Shown in pieces: positions 26,052 to 34,003 of a DNA stretch of 64,000 nt (the stretch's first letter is position 1; every line of letters begins with the position of its first letter). The position numbers and the translations under genes are program-made. The stretch spans positions 1-64,000 of the forward strand of contig KL370851.1 in the NCBI GenBank assembly GCA_000702025.1. The letters are read 5' to 3'. This stretch comes from Blautia schinkii DSM 10518. Its GTDB lineage: Bacteria > Bacillota > Clostridia > Lachnospirales > Lachnospiraceae. The notes under the pieces were generated by a model, which saw only the letters and a list, made by a program, of their open reading frames with translations, was not told where the DNA came from and searched no databases.

Positions 26052-27167
26052 ATGGAGAAAAAGATACTTGTGACTAGGTCTTCGATGCCAACGATAGAGG
26101 AATATGTTGAAGAGATTAAAGGGATTTGGGACAGCCATTGGATTACTAACATGGGACCGAGACATAAGGAGTTGCAGGAAAATCTAATAGACTATTTAGG
26201 TGTGGAGCAGCTCGATATGTTTACTAACGGTCATATGGCTATTGAACTATCTTTGCAGGCACTTAATTTGCCAAAGGGCGGTGAGGTGATTACCACACCA
26301 TTCACATTTGCCTCTACAACACATGCAATTGTGCGTAATGGATTACAGCCTATATTCTGCGATATAAATCCGGTAAACTTTACTATAGACGTTTCAAAAA
26401 TGGAAGCTCTTGTCACTGACAGGACTTGTGCGATTGTACCGGTACATGTGTATGGCAATATTTGTGATATTGAAGGAATTCAGCAAATTGCTGATAAGTA
26501 TGGTTTAAAGGTACTTTATGATGCGGCACACACTTTTGGTGTTCGTTATAAAGGAAAGGGTATTGGTTCATACGGAGACGTTTCCTGTTTTAGTTTCCAT
26601 GCTACTAAGGTGTTTAACTCTATTGAGGGAGGATGTGCATGCTTTACTGATAGCGATTTCGGTTTGGAACTCTATCGTTTGAAGAACTTTGGTATTCGTG
26701 GGCCGGAGATAGTAGATGGCGTGGGGGCGAATGCAAAGATGAACGAGTTTTGTGCTGCTATGGGTTTGTGCAATCTTCGCCATGTGGAAGAAGAAATTGC
26801 CAAGCGCAAGGCAGTGGTTGAACGATATGTGGCACAGCTTGGTAACGTTGAGGGGATTCAATTGAATCCTGTTCAAGAAGGTGTGTTGCCGAATTATGCT
26901 TATTTCCCTGTTATCTTTGATGAGAAGATGTTTGGCGCAAGCCGCAATCAAGTCTTTGCAACACTAGAAGAGAGTGGCATCGGTGCAAGAAAGTATTTCT
27001 ATCCGCTTACAAGTACATTTGATTGTTTCCACGGTAAATACGATGCAAATGAAACGCCGGTTGCATTACATATCAGTAAGAGAGTTTTGACTCTGCCGTT
27101 GTATGCAGATTTGGCACTAGAGGATGTAGATTGGATCTGCGAGATTATCTTGAAGAGTAGAAAATAA
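26052..27167 (+). CDS. DegT/DnrJ/EryC1/StrS sugar aminotransferase
   Basis: 371 residues, full length. PLP-dependent: Lys186 in SFHATKVFNSIEGG is the cofactor lysine; DAAHTFGVRYKG holds the conserved Asp. These enzymes add an amino group from glutamate to a keto-sugar nucleotide at C3 or C4. It starts two bases after wzx. No dedicated 4,6-dehydratase lies in cluster A; the CapD-type dehydratase at 37144 or a gene outside the window could supply its substrate. It is followed by terminator hairpins, then by acyltransferase, thiolase and reductase genes. Confidence 0.9.
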   Translation: MEKKILVTRSSMPTIEEYVEEIKGIWDSHWITNMGPRHKELQENLIDYLGVEQLDMFTNGHMAIELSLQALNLPKGGEVITTPFTFASTTHAIVRNGLQPIFCDINPVNFTIDVSKMEALVTDRTCAIVPVHVYGNICDIEGIQQIADKYGLKVLYDAAHTFGVRYKGKGIGSYGDVSCFSFHATKVFNSIEGGCACFTDSDFGLELYRLKNFGIRGPEIVDGVGANAKMNEFCAAMGLCNLRHVEEEIAKRKAVVERYVAQLGNVEGIQLNPVQEGVLPNYAYFPVIFDEKMFGASRNQVFATLEESGIGARKYFYPLTSTFDCFHGKYDANETPVALHISKRVLTLPLYADLALEDVDWICEIILKSRK

Positions 27168-27305
27168 GACGAAATGGGTTATTTTAGTGGTATCTGAACA
27201 ACAAGGAATGATTGAGCTATTTCGTGCTTCCTAACGTTGCTTATTGTAGCCCATCACTATACTGTAAATTCAGGATTAACACAATTATATGACTTCGAGA
27301 ATATT

Positions 27306-27363
27306 ACAGGAAATAAGCTGTTCCTGTTTTTATGAAAGCATGTGGCTTCTGTTGCATGCTTTT
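27306..27363 (+). terminator. two successive hairpins after the aminotransferase
   Basis: ACAGGAA (27306-27312) pairs with TTCCTGT (27321-27327) followed by T residues; AAAGCATG (27335-27342) pairs with CATGCTTT (27355-27362). They lie in the 333-base space before the acyltransferase and suggest that the next three genes form their own unit. I see nothing else in this space except the promoter listed next. Confidence 0.7.
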
Positions 27364-27443
27364 GGAGTTGAAATTCTCACTTATGCGATGTGCCTATTGA
27401 TAGCCTATTTGCAACTTCGTTTTCTCGAATGACCATTTTAAAA

Positions 27444-27471
27444 TTGGCTTGAGAAACTTTCGCTGTATAAA
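27444..27471 (+). promoter_or_regulatory. possible promoter of the acyltransferase-thiolase-reductase unit
   Basis: TTGGCT (27444-27449), 16-base spacer, TATAAA (27466-27471); 30 bases before the gene, which has a GGAGGGG ribosome site. Confidence 0.45.
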
Positions 27472-27500
27472 ATATCGAAAAAAATGGAGGGGATTATATA

Positions 27501-28076
27501 ATGACAAGTTTTTACACACCATGTGAATTAAAGCAGCTTGGATTTAAATCTGTTGGTAATAATGTGTTCATAAGTAGAAATGCTTGTATATATGGAGCCG
27601 GCGGTATTTCTATTGGAGATAATGTTAGAATAGATGATTTTTGTATTTTAAGCGGTAGGATTACGCTTCAAAATAGAATTCATATTGCAGCGGCGTGTCT
27701 TTTGTTTGGTGGGAAATCCGGAATTTTGATGAAAGACTTTTCAGGTCTGTCGTCTAGATGTGCTATTTATGCAGATAGCGACGATTATTCGGGAAATGCT
27801 CTGACTAATCCGATGATTCCGGACAAGTACCGCAGCATACAGGGCGGATTGGTTACGCTGGAAAAACATGCACTGGTCGGAAGCAATTGCACTATCTTAC
27901 CAGGGGTCACCGTAAAAGAAGGAGCATCTGTTGGCAGTATGTCACTGGTGACAAAGAGTTTGGATGAGTGGGGGATTTATGTGGGAATCCCTTGTAAAAG
28001 GATAAAAGACAGAAGCAGAAAAATACTTAAAATTGAGGATGAATTTTGGGTAGAGATGAATGGCGATAAGGAGTAG
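27501..28076 (+). CDS. left-handed beta-helix acyltransferase
   Basis: 191 residues with two hexapeptide-repeat blocks: VGNNVFISRNACIYGAGG, ISIGDNVRIDDFCIL (about 17-50) and HALVGSNCTILPGVTVKEGA (about 122-145), ending with the usual YVGIPCKRIK. Members move an acyl group from acyl-CoA to a sugar, often the amine of an amino sugar. The two following genes make 3-hydroxyacyl-CoA, so the donor may be 3-hydroxybutyryl-CoA rather than acetyl-CoA (inference). The next gene starts after six bases. Confidence 0.85.
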   Translation: MTSFYTPCELKQLGFKSVGNNVFISRNACIYGAGGISIGDNVRIDDFCILSGRITLQNRIHIAAACLLFGGKSGILMKDFSGLSSRCAIYADSDDYSGNALTNPMIPDKYRSIQGGLVTLEKHALVGSNCTILPGVTVKEGASVGSMSLVTKSLDEWGIYVGIPCKRIKDRSRKILKIEDEFWVEMNGDKE

Positions 28077-28082
28077 TAGCTA

Positions 28083-29273
28083 ATGAATAAGAAAGTATAC
28101 ATTGTTTCAGCTTGTCGTACACCTATTGGCAAAATGGGGAGTGCACTAAGTTCCATGTCTGCAGTTAATCTTGGTGCGATAGTGGTTGAAGAAGTCGTAA
28201 AGCGTTCTGGCATAAAAGCCGATAATGTCGAGCACGTTTATATGGGTTGCGTTATACAAGCTTCATTAGGGCAGAATGTTGCGAGACAGGTAGCACTGAA
28301 AGCCGGTCTGCCCTTTTCTGTTACAGCGGAAACAATTAATGTTGTGTGCGGATCAGGGCTGGACAGTGTCAATCAGGCGGCTCGAATGATTCAGTCTGGA
28401 GATGTTGACGTGGTAGTTGCAGGTGGCATGGAAAGTATGTCAAATGCGCCGTATGCACTGAAGCAGGCTAGATTTGGATACCGCATGGGGAATGCTGACT
28501 TGATTGATACAATGGTAATTGATGCGCTGTGGGATGCAGAAAATGATTACCATATGGGTATAACAGCCGAAAATATTGCGAAAAAATGGAATCTTACCAG
28601 AGAAGAACTTGACCTGTATGCAGCAGCGTCGCAACAGAAGGCATGTAAAGCAATGGAGGAAGGAGTATTCGAAGAGGAAATTGTTTCTGTAGCTGTTAAA
28701 GTGAAAAATCAGGAGATATTGGTTAACAAAGATGAAGGACCTCGCCAGAATACAACAACAAAGTCTCTCGCAAGATTAAAACCTGTATTTAAGAGAGATG
28801 GAATTGTAACTGCAGGTAATTCTTCCGGAATTAACGATGGTGCGGCGGCTGTGTTACTTGTTTCGGAAGACAAGGTAAAAGCTTTCAGCTTAAAGCCTAT
28901 GGCAGAATGGATGGGCGGTGCACTTGGCGGTGTTGCTCCGGAAATCATGGGGATAGGACCGGTTGAATCCACAAAAAAACTAATGAAAAGCTTGGGGATG
29001 GCTATTGAAGATATTGATTTAATAGAAGTAAATGAGGCCTTTGCAGCACAATCTATTGCCGTACAGAAAGAGCTGAATATTTCGTCAGAAAAATTAAATA
29101 TTCACGGAGGAGCAATTGCACTCGGACATCCAGTAGGTGCATCTGGTTGTCGCATTCTTGTTACGCTCTTATATGCAATGAAAAGGGAGAATGTTAAAAC
29201 TGGACTTGCCACGCTGTGTATTGGCGGCGGCATGGGATGCTCTACGATTGTCAGGAGGGTAGATATATGCTGA
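28083..29273 (+). CDS. acetyl-CoA acetyltransferase (thiolase) inside a capsule locus
   Basis: 396 residues, full length. Catalytic Cys89 in INVVCGSGLDSVNQA, His349 in GGAIALGHPVGASG and Cys379 in LCIGGGMGCS are all present, together with VNEAFAAQ. It condenses two acetyl-CoA to acetoacetyl-CoA in the cytoplasm. AT-rich codon use matches the surrounding capsule genes, so it came with the locus. It overlaps the reductase gene by seven bases, a PhaA-PhaB-like pair, but no polyhydroxyalkanoate synthase is near. Confidence 0.93.
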   Translation: MNKKVYIVSACRTPIGKMGSALSSMSAVNLGAIVVEEVVKRSGIKADNVEHVYMGCVIQASLGQNVARQVALKAGLPFSVTAETINVVCGSGLDSVNQAARMIQSGDVDVVVAGGMESMSNAPYALKQARFGYRMGNADLIDTMVIDALWDAENDYHMGITAENIAKKWNLTREELDLYAAASQQKACKAMEEGVFEEEIVSVAVKVKNQEILVNKDEGPRQNTTTKSLARLKPVFKRDGIVTAGNSSGINDGAAAVLLVSEDKVKAFSLKPMAEWMGGALGGVAPEIMGIGPVESTKKLMKSLGMAIEDIDLIEVNEAFAAQSIAVQKELNISSEKLNIHGGAIALGHPVGASGCRILVTLLYAMKRENVKTGLATLCIGGGMGCSTIVRRVDIC

Positions 29274-29983
29274 GGAATAAGACGGCCATTGTTACAGGCG
29301 CTTCAGGTGGAATCGGTAGCGAAATTGTTCAGCTTTTTCTTGAGAATAAAGCGAAGGTTATCGGTATTTATAATGCTCATAAAGCCAAAATAGACTCAAG
29401 AATAGATTCCTATAAAGTGGATATTACAAATACAAAGGATTGTGAGGCAGTTTTTGAAAAAATAATTGAGAGACATGGATGTGTGGATATTCTGGTAAAT
29501 TGCGCGGGGATTACACGAGATGCAATGACAAAGAGGATGACAGAAGAGCAATTTGATGAAGTTCTTGCAGTTAATCTGAAAGGAGTGTGGAACTTGACAC
29601 GGGTAGTAGGACCTCATATGCAGGAACAAAAAGGTGGTTCAATTATCAATATTTCTTCTGTTGTTGGGATATATGGAAATATTGGACAAGCGAATTATGC
29701 TGCCACAAAGTCGGGATTGCTTGGGCTGACAAAGAGTTGGGCAAAGGAGTTTTCGTATAATGGTGGGAATGTCAGGGTAAATGCCATTGCTCCCGGATAT
29801 ACATTGACGAGTATGTTGGAAACGGTCCCAGAGGTACTTTTAGAACGATTTTCAGCGCAGACAATGCTCGGCAGATTGGCACAGCCGAGAGAGATTGCAA
29901 ATGTGGCATTATTTCTTGCATCGGATCTTTCTTCATATATTACGGGTGCCACTATTCAAGCTGATGGTGGTATGAGATTATAG
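29267..29983 (+). CDS. 3-oxoacyl-CoA/ACP reductase (PhaB/FabG-type SDR)
   Basis: 238 residues from the ATG at 29267, chosen because CAGGAGGG lies at 29251-29258 and the NAD(P)-binding TGASGGIG then falls at residues 10-17. Catalytic Ser130/131, Tyr144 (NYAATKSG) and Lys148 are present. NCAGITRDAMTKRM resembles acetoacetyl-CoA reductases. It should reduce acetoacetyl-CoA from the overlapping thiolase to 3-hydroxybutyryl-CoA. A FabG role in fatty acid synthesis is less likely given the location. Confidence 0.88.
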   Translation: MLRNKTAIVTGASGGIGSEIVQLFLENKAKVIGIYNAHKAKIDSRIDSYKVDITNTKDCEAVFEKIIERHGCVDILVNCAGITRDAMTKRMTEEQFDEVLAVNLKGVWNLTRVVGPHMQEQKGGSIINISSVVGIYGNIGQANYAATKSGLLGLTKSWAKEFSYNGGNVRVNAIAPGYTLTSMLETVPEVLLERFSAQTMLGRLAQPREIANVALFLASDLSSYITGATIQADGGMRL

Positions 29984-30221
29984 GAAAATTATTGGATCAA
30001 GTATACATGTCCTGAAAGGAGTATGTTTACTTGATTCAATTCCCCGTCTTTGTTACCATGTTATGATTCAAATATAACATATTTTCTATCAAAGTTCTGG
30101 ACCAACATTTTTAAATTCTTATTCATTTCAATAAATCCATGCTTTAATCTCAACTAAAAGCAGGCGTTGAGAAAGAGTGCTAAAGGATTTGCTTCTCAGG
30201 AATAAAGCCGAGGCGGTTTCT

Positions 30222-30329
30222 ATGAACATATTTCAATACAATGAAGAGGAAGAACAGAAGAAACTGCGTGTGGCAGAACGCAGGGGAGGCTATGATGAGG
30301 GACACAAGGAAGGTCTTGATGAGGGGTGA
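30222..30329 (+). pseudogene. C-terminal scrap of an Rpn/PD-(D/E)XK transposase-like gene
   Basis: A 35-codon stretch, MNIFQYNEEEEQKKLRVAER then GYDEGHKEGLDEG, resembles the charged tail of recombination-promoting nuclease (Rpn) family proteins. No upstream domain remains. It lies in the 490-base space between the reductase gene and the next remnant, which otherwise shows no gene. Confidence 0.55.
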
Positions 30330-30475
30330 TTCAGGCAAAAATAGAAGATTTTATTTGTAAAATTAATACACGGATAACTTCCTGTTTCTGCTGTTAAACT
30401 ATAATACCATAAGATTATAATACTACAATATCATAATACGACAAGATTAAATCATTTTTAAGGAGATGCAGAAGA

Positions 30476-31013
30476 ATGACCCTATCAAAGGAAGATGGAA
30501 ATCTATACTACAAGCTCTGGCTGGCCTTGCTGGATTTTGTAAATAAGAAATACAAAGTGAATAAAAATCTCAAAAAGATTGAAGGAGCGGAAAATCTTAA
30601 TCCAATTGAAGTAAATATTGTGTCGAATAAACTGTGCGGAAATGCAGCAGTAATCGACGAGTATCTTTAAATGTGTATAGAAATGCCGGAGGAGCACAAG
30701 GAAATCATCAGAGGATGGAAAAAGGGCGATTTATCATTGAACGCCATTTAAAAGAGTTTCATAATGAATGATTTCGGCAGACAATGAAAAAGTATATCAG
30801 GTTAGCGGAATTGTCAGCAGTATAGAAGAAATGTTCTATTATGCTCCCTTGCCTCTCCTGATTGAGACAACACTCATGCCGTTCCGGGACATCATTATTA
30901 CCGACGGATTAATAATATCCTACAATATAATCATAGGCGGAAAAATGAAAAGAGCATTTAAGGATACATATATCACTGCAAAGAAAAACGACATGATACA
31001 AAAATCGCTTTAA
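30476..31013 (+). pseudogene. degenerate gene of unknown function
   Basis: An intact start with AAGGAGATG upstream gives 64 residues (MTLSKEDGNLYYKLWLALLD, NKKYKVNKNLKKIEG). The reading then jumps frames: MPEEHKEIIRGWKKG, FIIERHLKR, and from about 30768 a piece with VYQVSGIVSSIEEMFYYAPL and PFRDIIITDGLIISYNIIIGG up to 31013. The parts read as one former protein of about 175 residues broken by a stop and at least two frameshifts. The family is unknown to me. Confidence 0.65.
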
Positions 31014-31054
31014 AACAGTTGACACCGAGGGCGGAGCGAGAGGCAGAAAATCTT

Positions 31055-31795
31055 TTAGATACCGCCCAAAAGCCAAGCAATCCCTGCCGCTGTTCTATCA
31101 ACTGCATTTTTAAAATGACCACCAGGATTTAACTTGAAAACTGTTTCAATCCCCTGGCTTTTATAAAAATCCTCTATTTTTTCAGTGTTCTCCTGCACTA
31201 TTTTCATATAAGGATTCCGCGTGCGGCATTCCCTGTCGCCCAGTGAAAAATACAAATATTCCGCCTTCTTTTTCATCTCATGCCCCAAAATATATTCCAC
31301 AATCCCAGGAAACCATAGTGAGCCGGATATGCTGGCAGCTCTTGAAAAAACTTCCGTTTTATACAACGAATACAGAGCAAACAAACCAGCAAGCGAATAC
31401 CCGGCGATACCCCGCCAGGAAATGCACCCTGGTATCTTCTCCTCTGCTATTGGCATAATTTCCGTTGAAAAAAGCTTCAAATATTCATCAGCATCGCCTA
31501 TAAATGGTACCTCGCCCGCAAAAACAGGTGGAATATCCCATGGAGCCATGTCGTGATTCCAATTCAATCCGCTTATCGTCACCAACGTAAATTCAGGCAC
31601 ACCTATCCCCTGCAACGCTTCATACACCTTCCCGCCTTCCTCACCAAATGTATTAAGATACACGACAGGGGTCCCGGAAAGATGACTGGGATAGACGACT
31701 ATTGTCTTATTGTCAATCGTGTATTGATATGCATTTGCGTTAAAGTTGTTTCTATTTAATTCATTTGCATTCATGCTTTTGCTGCTCAATTCCAT
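31055..31795 (-). CDS. alpha/beta-hydrolase fold esterase
   Basis: 246 residues on the minus strand. GYSLAGLFALYS carries the nucleophile serine of the GxSxxG elbow (about residue 134); GDRECRT gives a likely Asp and NPGGHFKNA the His. The pattern fits the esterase-D/IroE-like group that acts on acyl or siderophore esters. No signal peptide, so cytoplasmic. It stands alone and opposes the capsule genes; a role in removing acyl groups from sugars is possible but unsupported. Purine-rich ribosome site on the minus strand (AGGAGAAA, just before 31795). Confidence 0.82.
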   Translation of the reverse strand: MELSSKSMNANELNRNNFNANAYQYTIDNKTIVVYPSHLSGTPVVYLNTFGEEGGKVYEALQGIGVPEFTLVTISGLNWNHDMAPWDIPPVFAGEVPFIGDADEYLKLFSTEIMPIAEEKIPGCISWRGIAGYSLAGLFALYSLYKTEVFSRAASISGSLWFPGIVEYILGHEMKKKAEYLYFSLGDRECRTRNPYMKIVQENTEKIEDFYKSQGIETVFKLNPGGHFKNAVDRTAAGIAWLLGGI

Positions 31796-31967
31796 TTCTC
31801 CTCCGCAATTTCATTATAATTATGGTAACATCCTGTCGGCTATATATCAAACACGAAAATCACATATTCCCGCATTTTTGCTTAATCTTACATATAAAGC
31901 ATGATTTTGTACATAAATAGCACCTGATTACTACCGTAAACTGAACTAGTCAGCTGAAATTTTGTTG

Positions 31968-31973
31968 TATAAT
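31968..31973 (+). promoter_or_regulatory. possible -10 element for the second kinase operon
   Basis: A perfect TATAAT with no good -35 at 16-18 bases upstream, about 115 bases before cpsD2. An activator-dependent promoter is possible. The space 31796-32087 shows no gene. Confidence 0.35.
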
Positions 31974-32087
31974 GTGAGTGATTATATTTGATTCTACAAA
32001 AGAACACTCAATCTGCCGGATACCCAATTTGCTGAAAATCACAAATCCCTACATATTGGCAGAATTCTGTGATAAGGAGTAATCACC

Positions 32088-32762
32088 GTGGAAGAACTAA
32101 GGATAAAGGATGAAATTATTTTAACCAGCCAGGAAAAAGAAATTTACCGTACATTACGGACAAATGTGGAATTTACCGGTGTGGAAAATCGCGTAATCGC
32201 TATCACTAGCTGCATTCCAGGAGATGGAAAAACAATGGTTTCCTACAATCTGGCGGTGGCTCTGGCTGAGGCAGGCAAAAAGACCGTGCTGGTTGACGCG
32301 GATTTGAGAAAATCCGTGCTTTTGCGCAGGCTGGATATTTCCCAAACCTTTGAGGGACTCAGCCACCTGCTTTCGGGGCATGCGGAAATGAAAAATGTCA
32401 TCTATAATACTGATATTGAGAATTTATATCTTATACCCGCTGGAATCCGTCCCAGTAATTCTCCGGAGCTTCTCGGAAATGAAAGATTCAAGCTTTTAAT
32501 ACATACATTGGACAAAAACTATGATTACGTTATCATAGACACCCCGCCCCTTGGCAGTGTCATTGATGCAGCCATAATCGCTAAGGAATGCCATGCGTCC
32601 ATACTGGTGATTTCCTCAGATAAGCTTTCCAGATCTGAAGCCTGTAATATCGTGGAGCAGCTGCGCACCGCAAATAGCAACATCCTGGGCGCAGTCATCA
32701 ACAAGACGAATCATGGTGAAAAGCATTATTCCTACGATAAATACAGCGGTACCTCTGACTAA
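32088..32762 (+). CDS. second BY-kinase CpsD-like protein
   Basis: 224 residues, GTG start at 32088 after AAGGAG (32074-32079). Walker A SCIPGDGKT (about 41-49), VLVDADLRKS, and YVIIDTPPLGS are complete. The C-terminal tail has only three tyrosines (HYSYDKYSG), far fewer than the nine of the first CpsD at 8131, so its autophosphorylation may be graded differently. It is paired with the chain-length protein at 33004 and presumably serves the second capsule. No second CpsB phosphatase is present in the window. Confidence 0.92.
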   Translation: MEELRIKDEIILTSQEKEIYRTLRTNVEFTGVENRVIAITSCIPGDGKTMVSYNLAVALAEAGKKTVLVDADLRKSVLLRRLDISQTFEGLSHLLSGHAEMKNVIYNTDIENLYLIPAGIRPSNSPELLGNERFKLLIHTLDKNYDYVIIDTPPLGSVIDAAIIAKECHASILVISSDKLSRSEACNIVEQLRTANSNILGAVINKTNHGEKHYSYDKYSGTSD

Positions 32763-32795
32763 ACGTGGAAAACCAGATGGACAGAAAAGTGGGAA

Positions 32796-32957
32796 ACCAT
32801 GAGAAAGCGAGACACCATGGAAAAGCGAGAAAACATAGAAAAGTGAGAAACCATGGAAAAGCGAGAAAACATGGGAAAGCGAAAAACCACGGGGAAGCGA
32901 GAAACCATATGGAAATGAGAAACCACGGGAAAGTCAGAAACCAAGGGTAAGCTAGAG
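32796..32957 (+). repeat. nine 18-bp imperfect tandem repeats between cpsD2 and cpsC2
   Basis: Units of 18 bases close to ACCATGGAAAAGCGAGAA start at 32796, 32814, 32832, 32850, 32868, 32886, 32904, 32922 and 32940. Because 18 is a multiple of three an open frame runs through (His-Gly-Lys-Ala-rich peptide from a GTG at 32765), but it has no ribosome site of note and is probably a by-product. It spaces the two genes of the operon by 240 bases. Confidence 0.85.
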
Positions 32958-33003
32958 ATCAAGGGAAGATATGCAACGAAAAGATGGGAAGGGGGTCGTA
33001 TAA

Positions 33004-33780
33004 TTGGAGAAAAATTACGAAGATGAAATAGAGATTGATTTGAAAGAATTATTACTTGTTTTGGTGAAAAAATGGTGGCTGATTACAATAAGCGCCATGC
33101 TGGGAGGGGCTGCGGCCTTTTCCATTTGTGTGTGGGTGCTTACGCCAAAGTATGAGTCGAAGGCAATGCTTTATCTTCTCAGCAATCCCACAAATCAAAC
33201 CTCCCTTGCCGATATCCAGGTCGGTACGGAGCTGACCGCAGACTTTGAGGTGATTGCGCGAAGCAAGCCGGTATTGGACGGAGCAATTAAGCGAATCGAA
33301 GAGGAGCATGGGACTAAGTTTACCAGAAGCGACATTGAAAACATGTTGAACGTGAGTAATTACTCAGGTACGCGCATCCTTGTAATTACAGCCGTTTCAG
33401 AAGACGCTATCCATGCATGTATGGTAGCCAATGCCGTGGCTGAGGAAACCGCTGAGCGGATGGCGGAAATAACCAAATCACTGCCGCCTACCACAGTGGA
33501 AGAGGCCGAGGTTTCCTACACCCCATCCAGTCCCAATTTCATCAAAAACACAGCCATCGGTTTTATCCTGGGACTTTTGGCTGCGTCCGCTGTGTTTGTG
33601 CTGCGTTTTGTAATGAACGATAACATTAAGACAGAGGAAGATGTTGAAAAATATTTAGGCTTATCGACGCTGGTGGTAGTGCCTTATATGAAGGATAGGG
33701 ATAAAAAAGTATTAAAGAGTAAGAATGCTCTAAATGATAACAATATGCGTAAGCATCCAAAACGCGGAATGCGTGAATAG
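33004..33780 (+). CDS. second chain-length regulator/kinase adaptor (Wzz family)
   Basis: 258 residues, TTG start at 33004 after GGGAAGGGGG. EIEIDLKELLLVLVKKWW leads into membrane helix 1 (about 23-44); PKYESKAMLYLLSNP follows; PSSPNFIKNTAIGFILGL marks the second helix (about 182-205); the tail is basic. Same layout as CpsC at 10493, with modest sequence identity. It should partner the CpsD-like kinase upstream. A terminator follows directly. Confidence 0.9.
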   Translation: MEKNYEDEIEIDLKELLLVLVKKWWLITISAMLGGAAAFSICVWVLTPKYESKAMLYLLSNPTNQTSLADIQVGTELTADFEVIARSKPVLDGAIKRIEEEHGTKFTRSDIENMLNVSNYSGTRILVITAVSEDAIHACMVANAVAEETAERMAEITKSLPPTTVEEAEVSYTPSSPNFIKNTAIGFILGLLAASAVFVLRFVMNDNIKTEEDVEKYLGLSTLVVVPYMKDRDKKVLKSKNALNDNNMRKHPKRGMRE

Positions 33781-33828
33781 CATCAACGGATAGCTCGGAC
33801 ACAATAAAATAATTGAATGAAAACAAGA

Positions 33829-33859
33829 AAGACAGCTCATGAGAAAGCTGTCTTTTTTT
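33829..33859 (+). terminator. terminator after cpsC2
   Basis: AAGACAGCT (33829-33837) pairs with AGCTGTCTT (33846-33854), followed by seven T. It isolates the kinase pair from the integrase segment. Confidence 0.92.
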
Positions 33860-33915
33860 GACTTTTTGTTGATATTTGGATAAATAATCTATATTTGGAA
33901 AAACTAACAAAATCG

Positions 33916-33936
33916 TATTATTCCAGTAATGCGACA
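33916..33936 (+). repeat. left 21-bp inverted repeat of the integrase segment
   Basis: This 21-base sequence (core ATTCCAGTAATGCGACA) is the exact reverse complement of 35386-35406. Together they bracket the integrase gene. Confidence 0.93.
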
Positions 33937-33945
33937 TTATCCTTC

Positions 33946-33987
33946 AAATGGCCAGCCTAAGCGGTTTAACGTAAAGGCTGACCATTT
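33946..33987. terminator. hairpin downstream of the integrase
   Basis: AAATGGCCAGCCT (33946-33958) pairs with AGGCTGACCATTT (33975-33987) with one mismatch. It sits just inside the left inverted repeat and may end integrase transcription or block read-through in either orientation. Confidence 0.6.
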
Positions 33988-34003
33988 TCGCGACTGTTTA
34001 TTT

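Noticed and set aside
30222..30329. Functional small protein gene
   Set aside because: Looks like only the charged tail of a larger nuclease-type gene, with no ribosome site.
32765..32950. Open frame of 61 codons rich in His, Gly, Lys and Arg
   Set aside because: Produced by the 18-bp repeat whose length is a multiple of three; no ribosome site and no family features.
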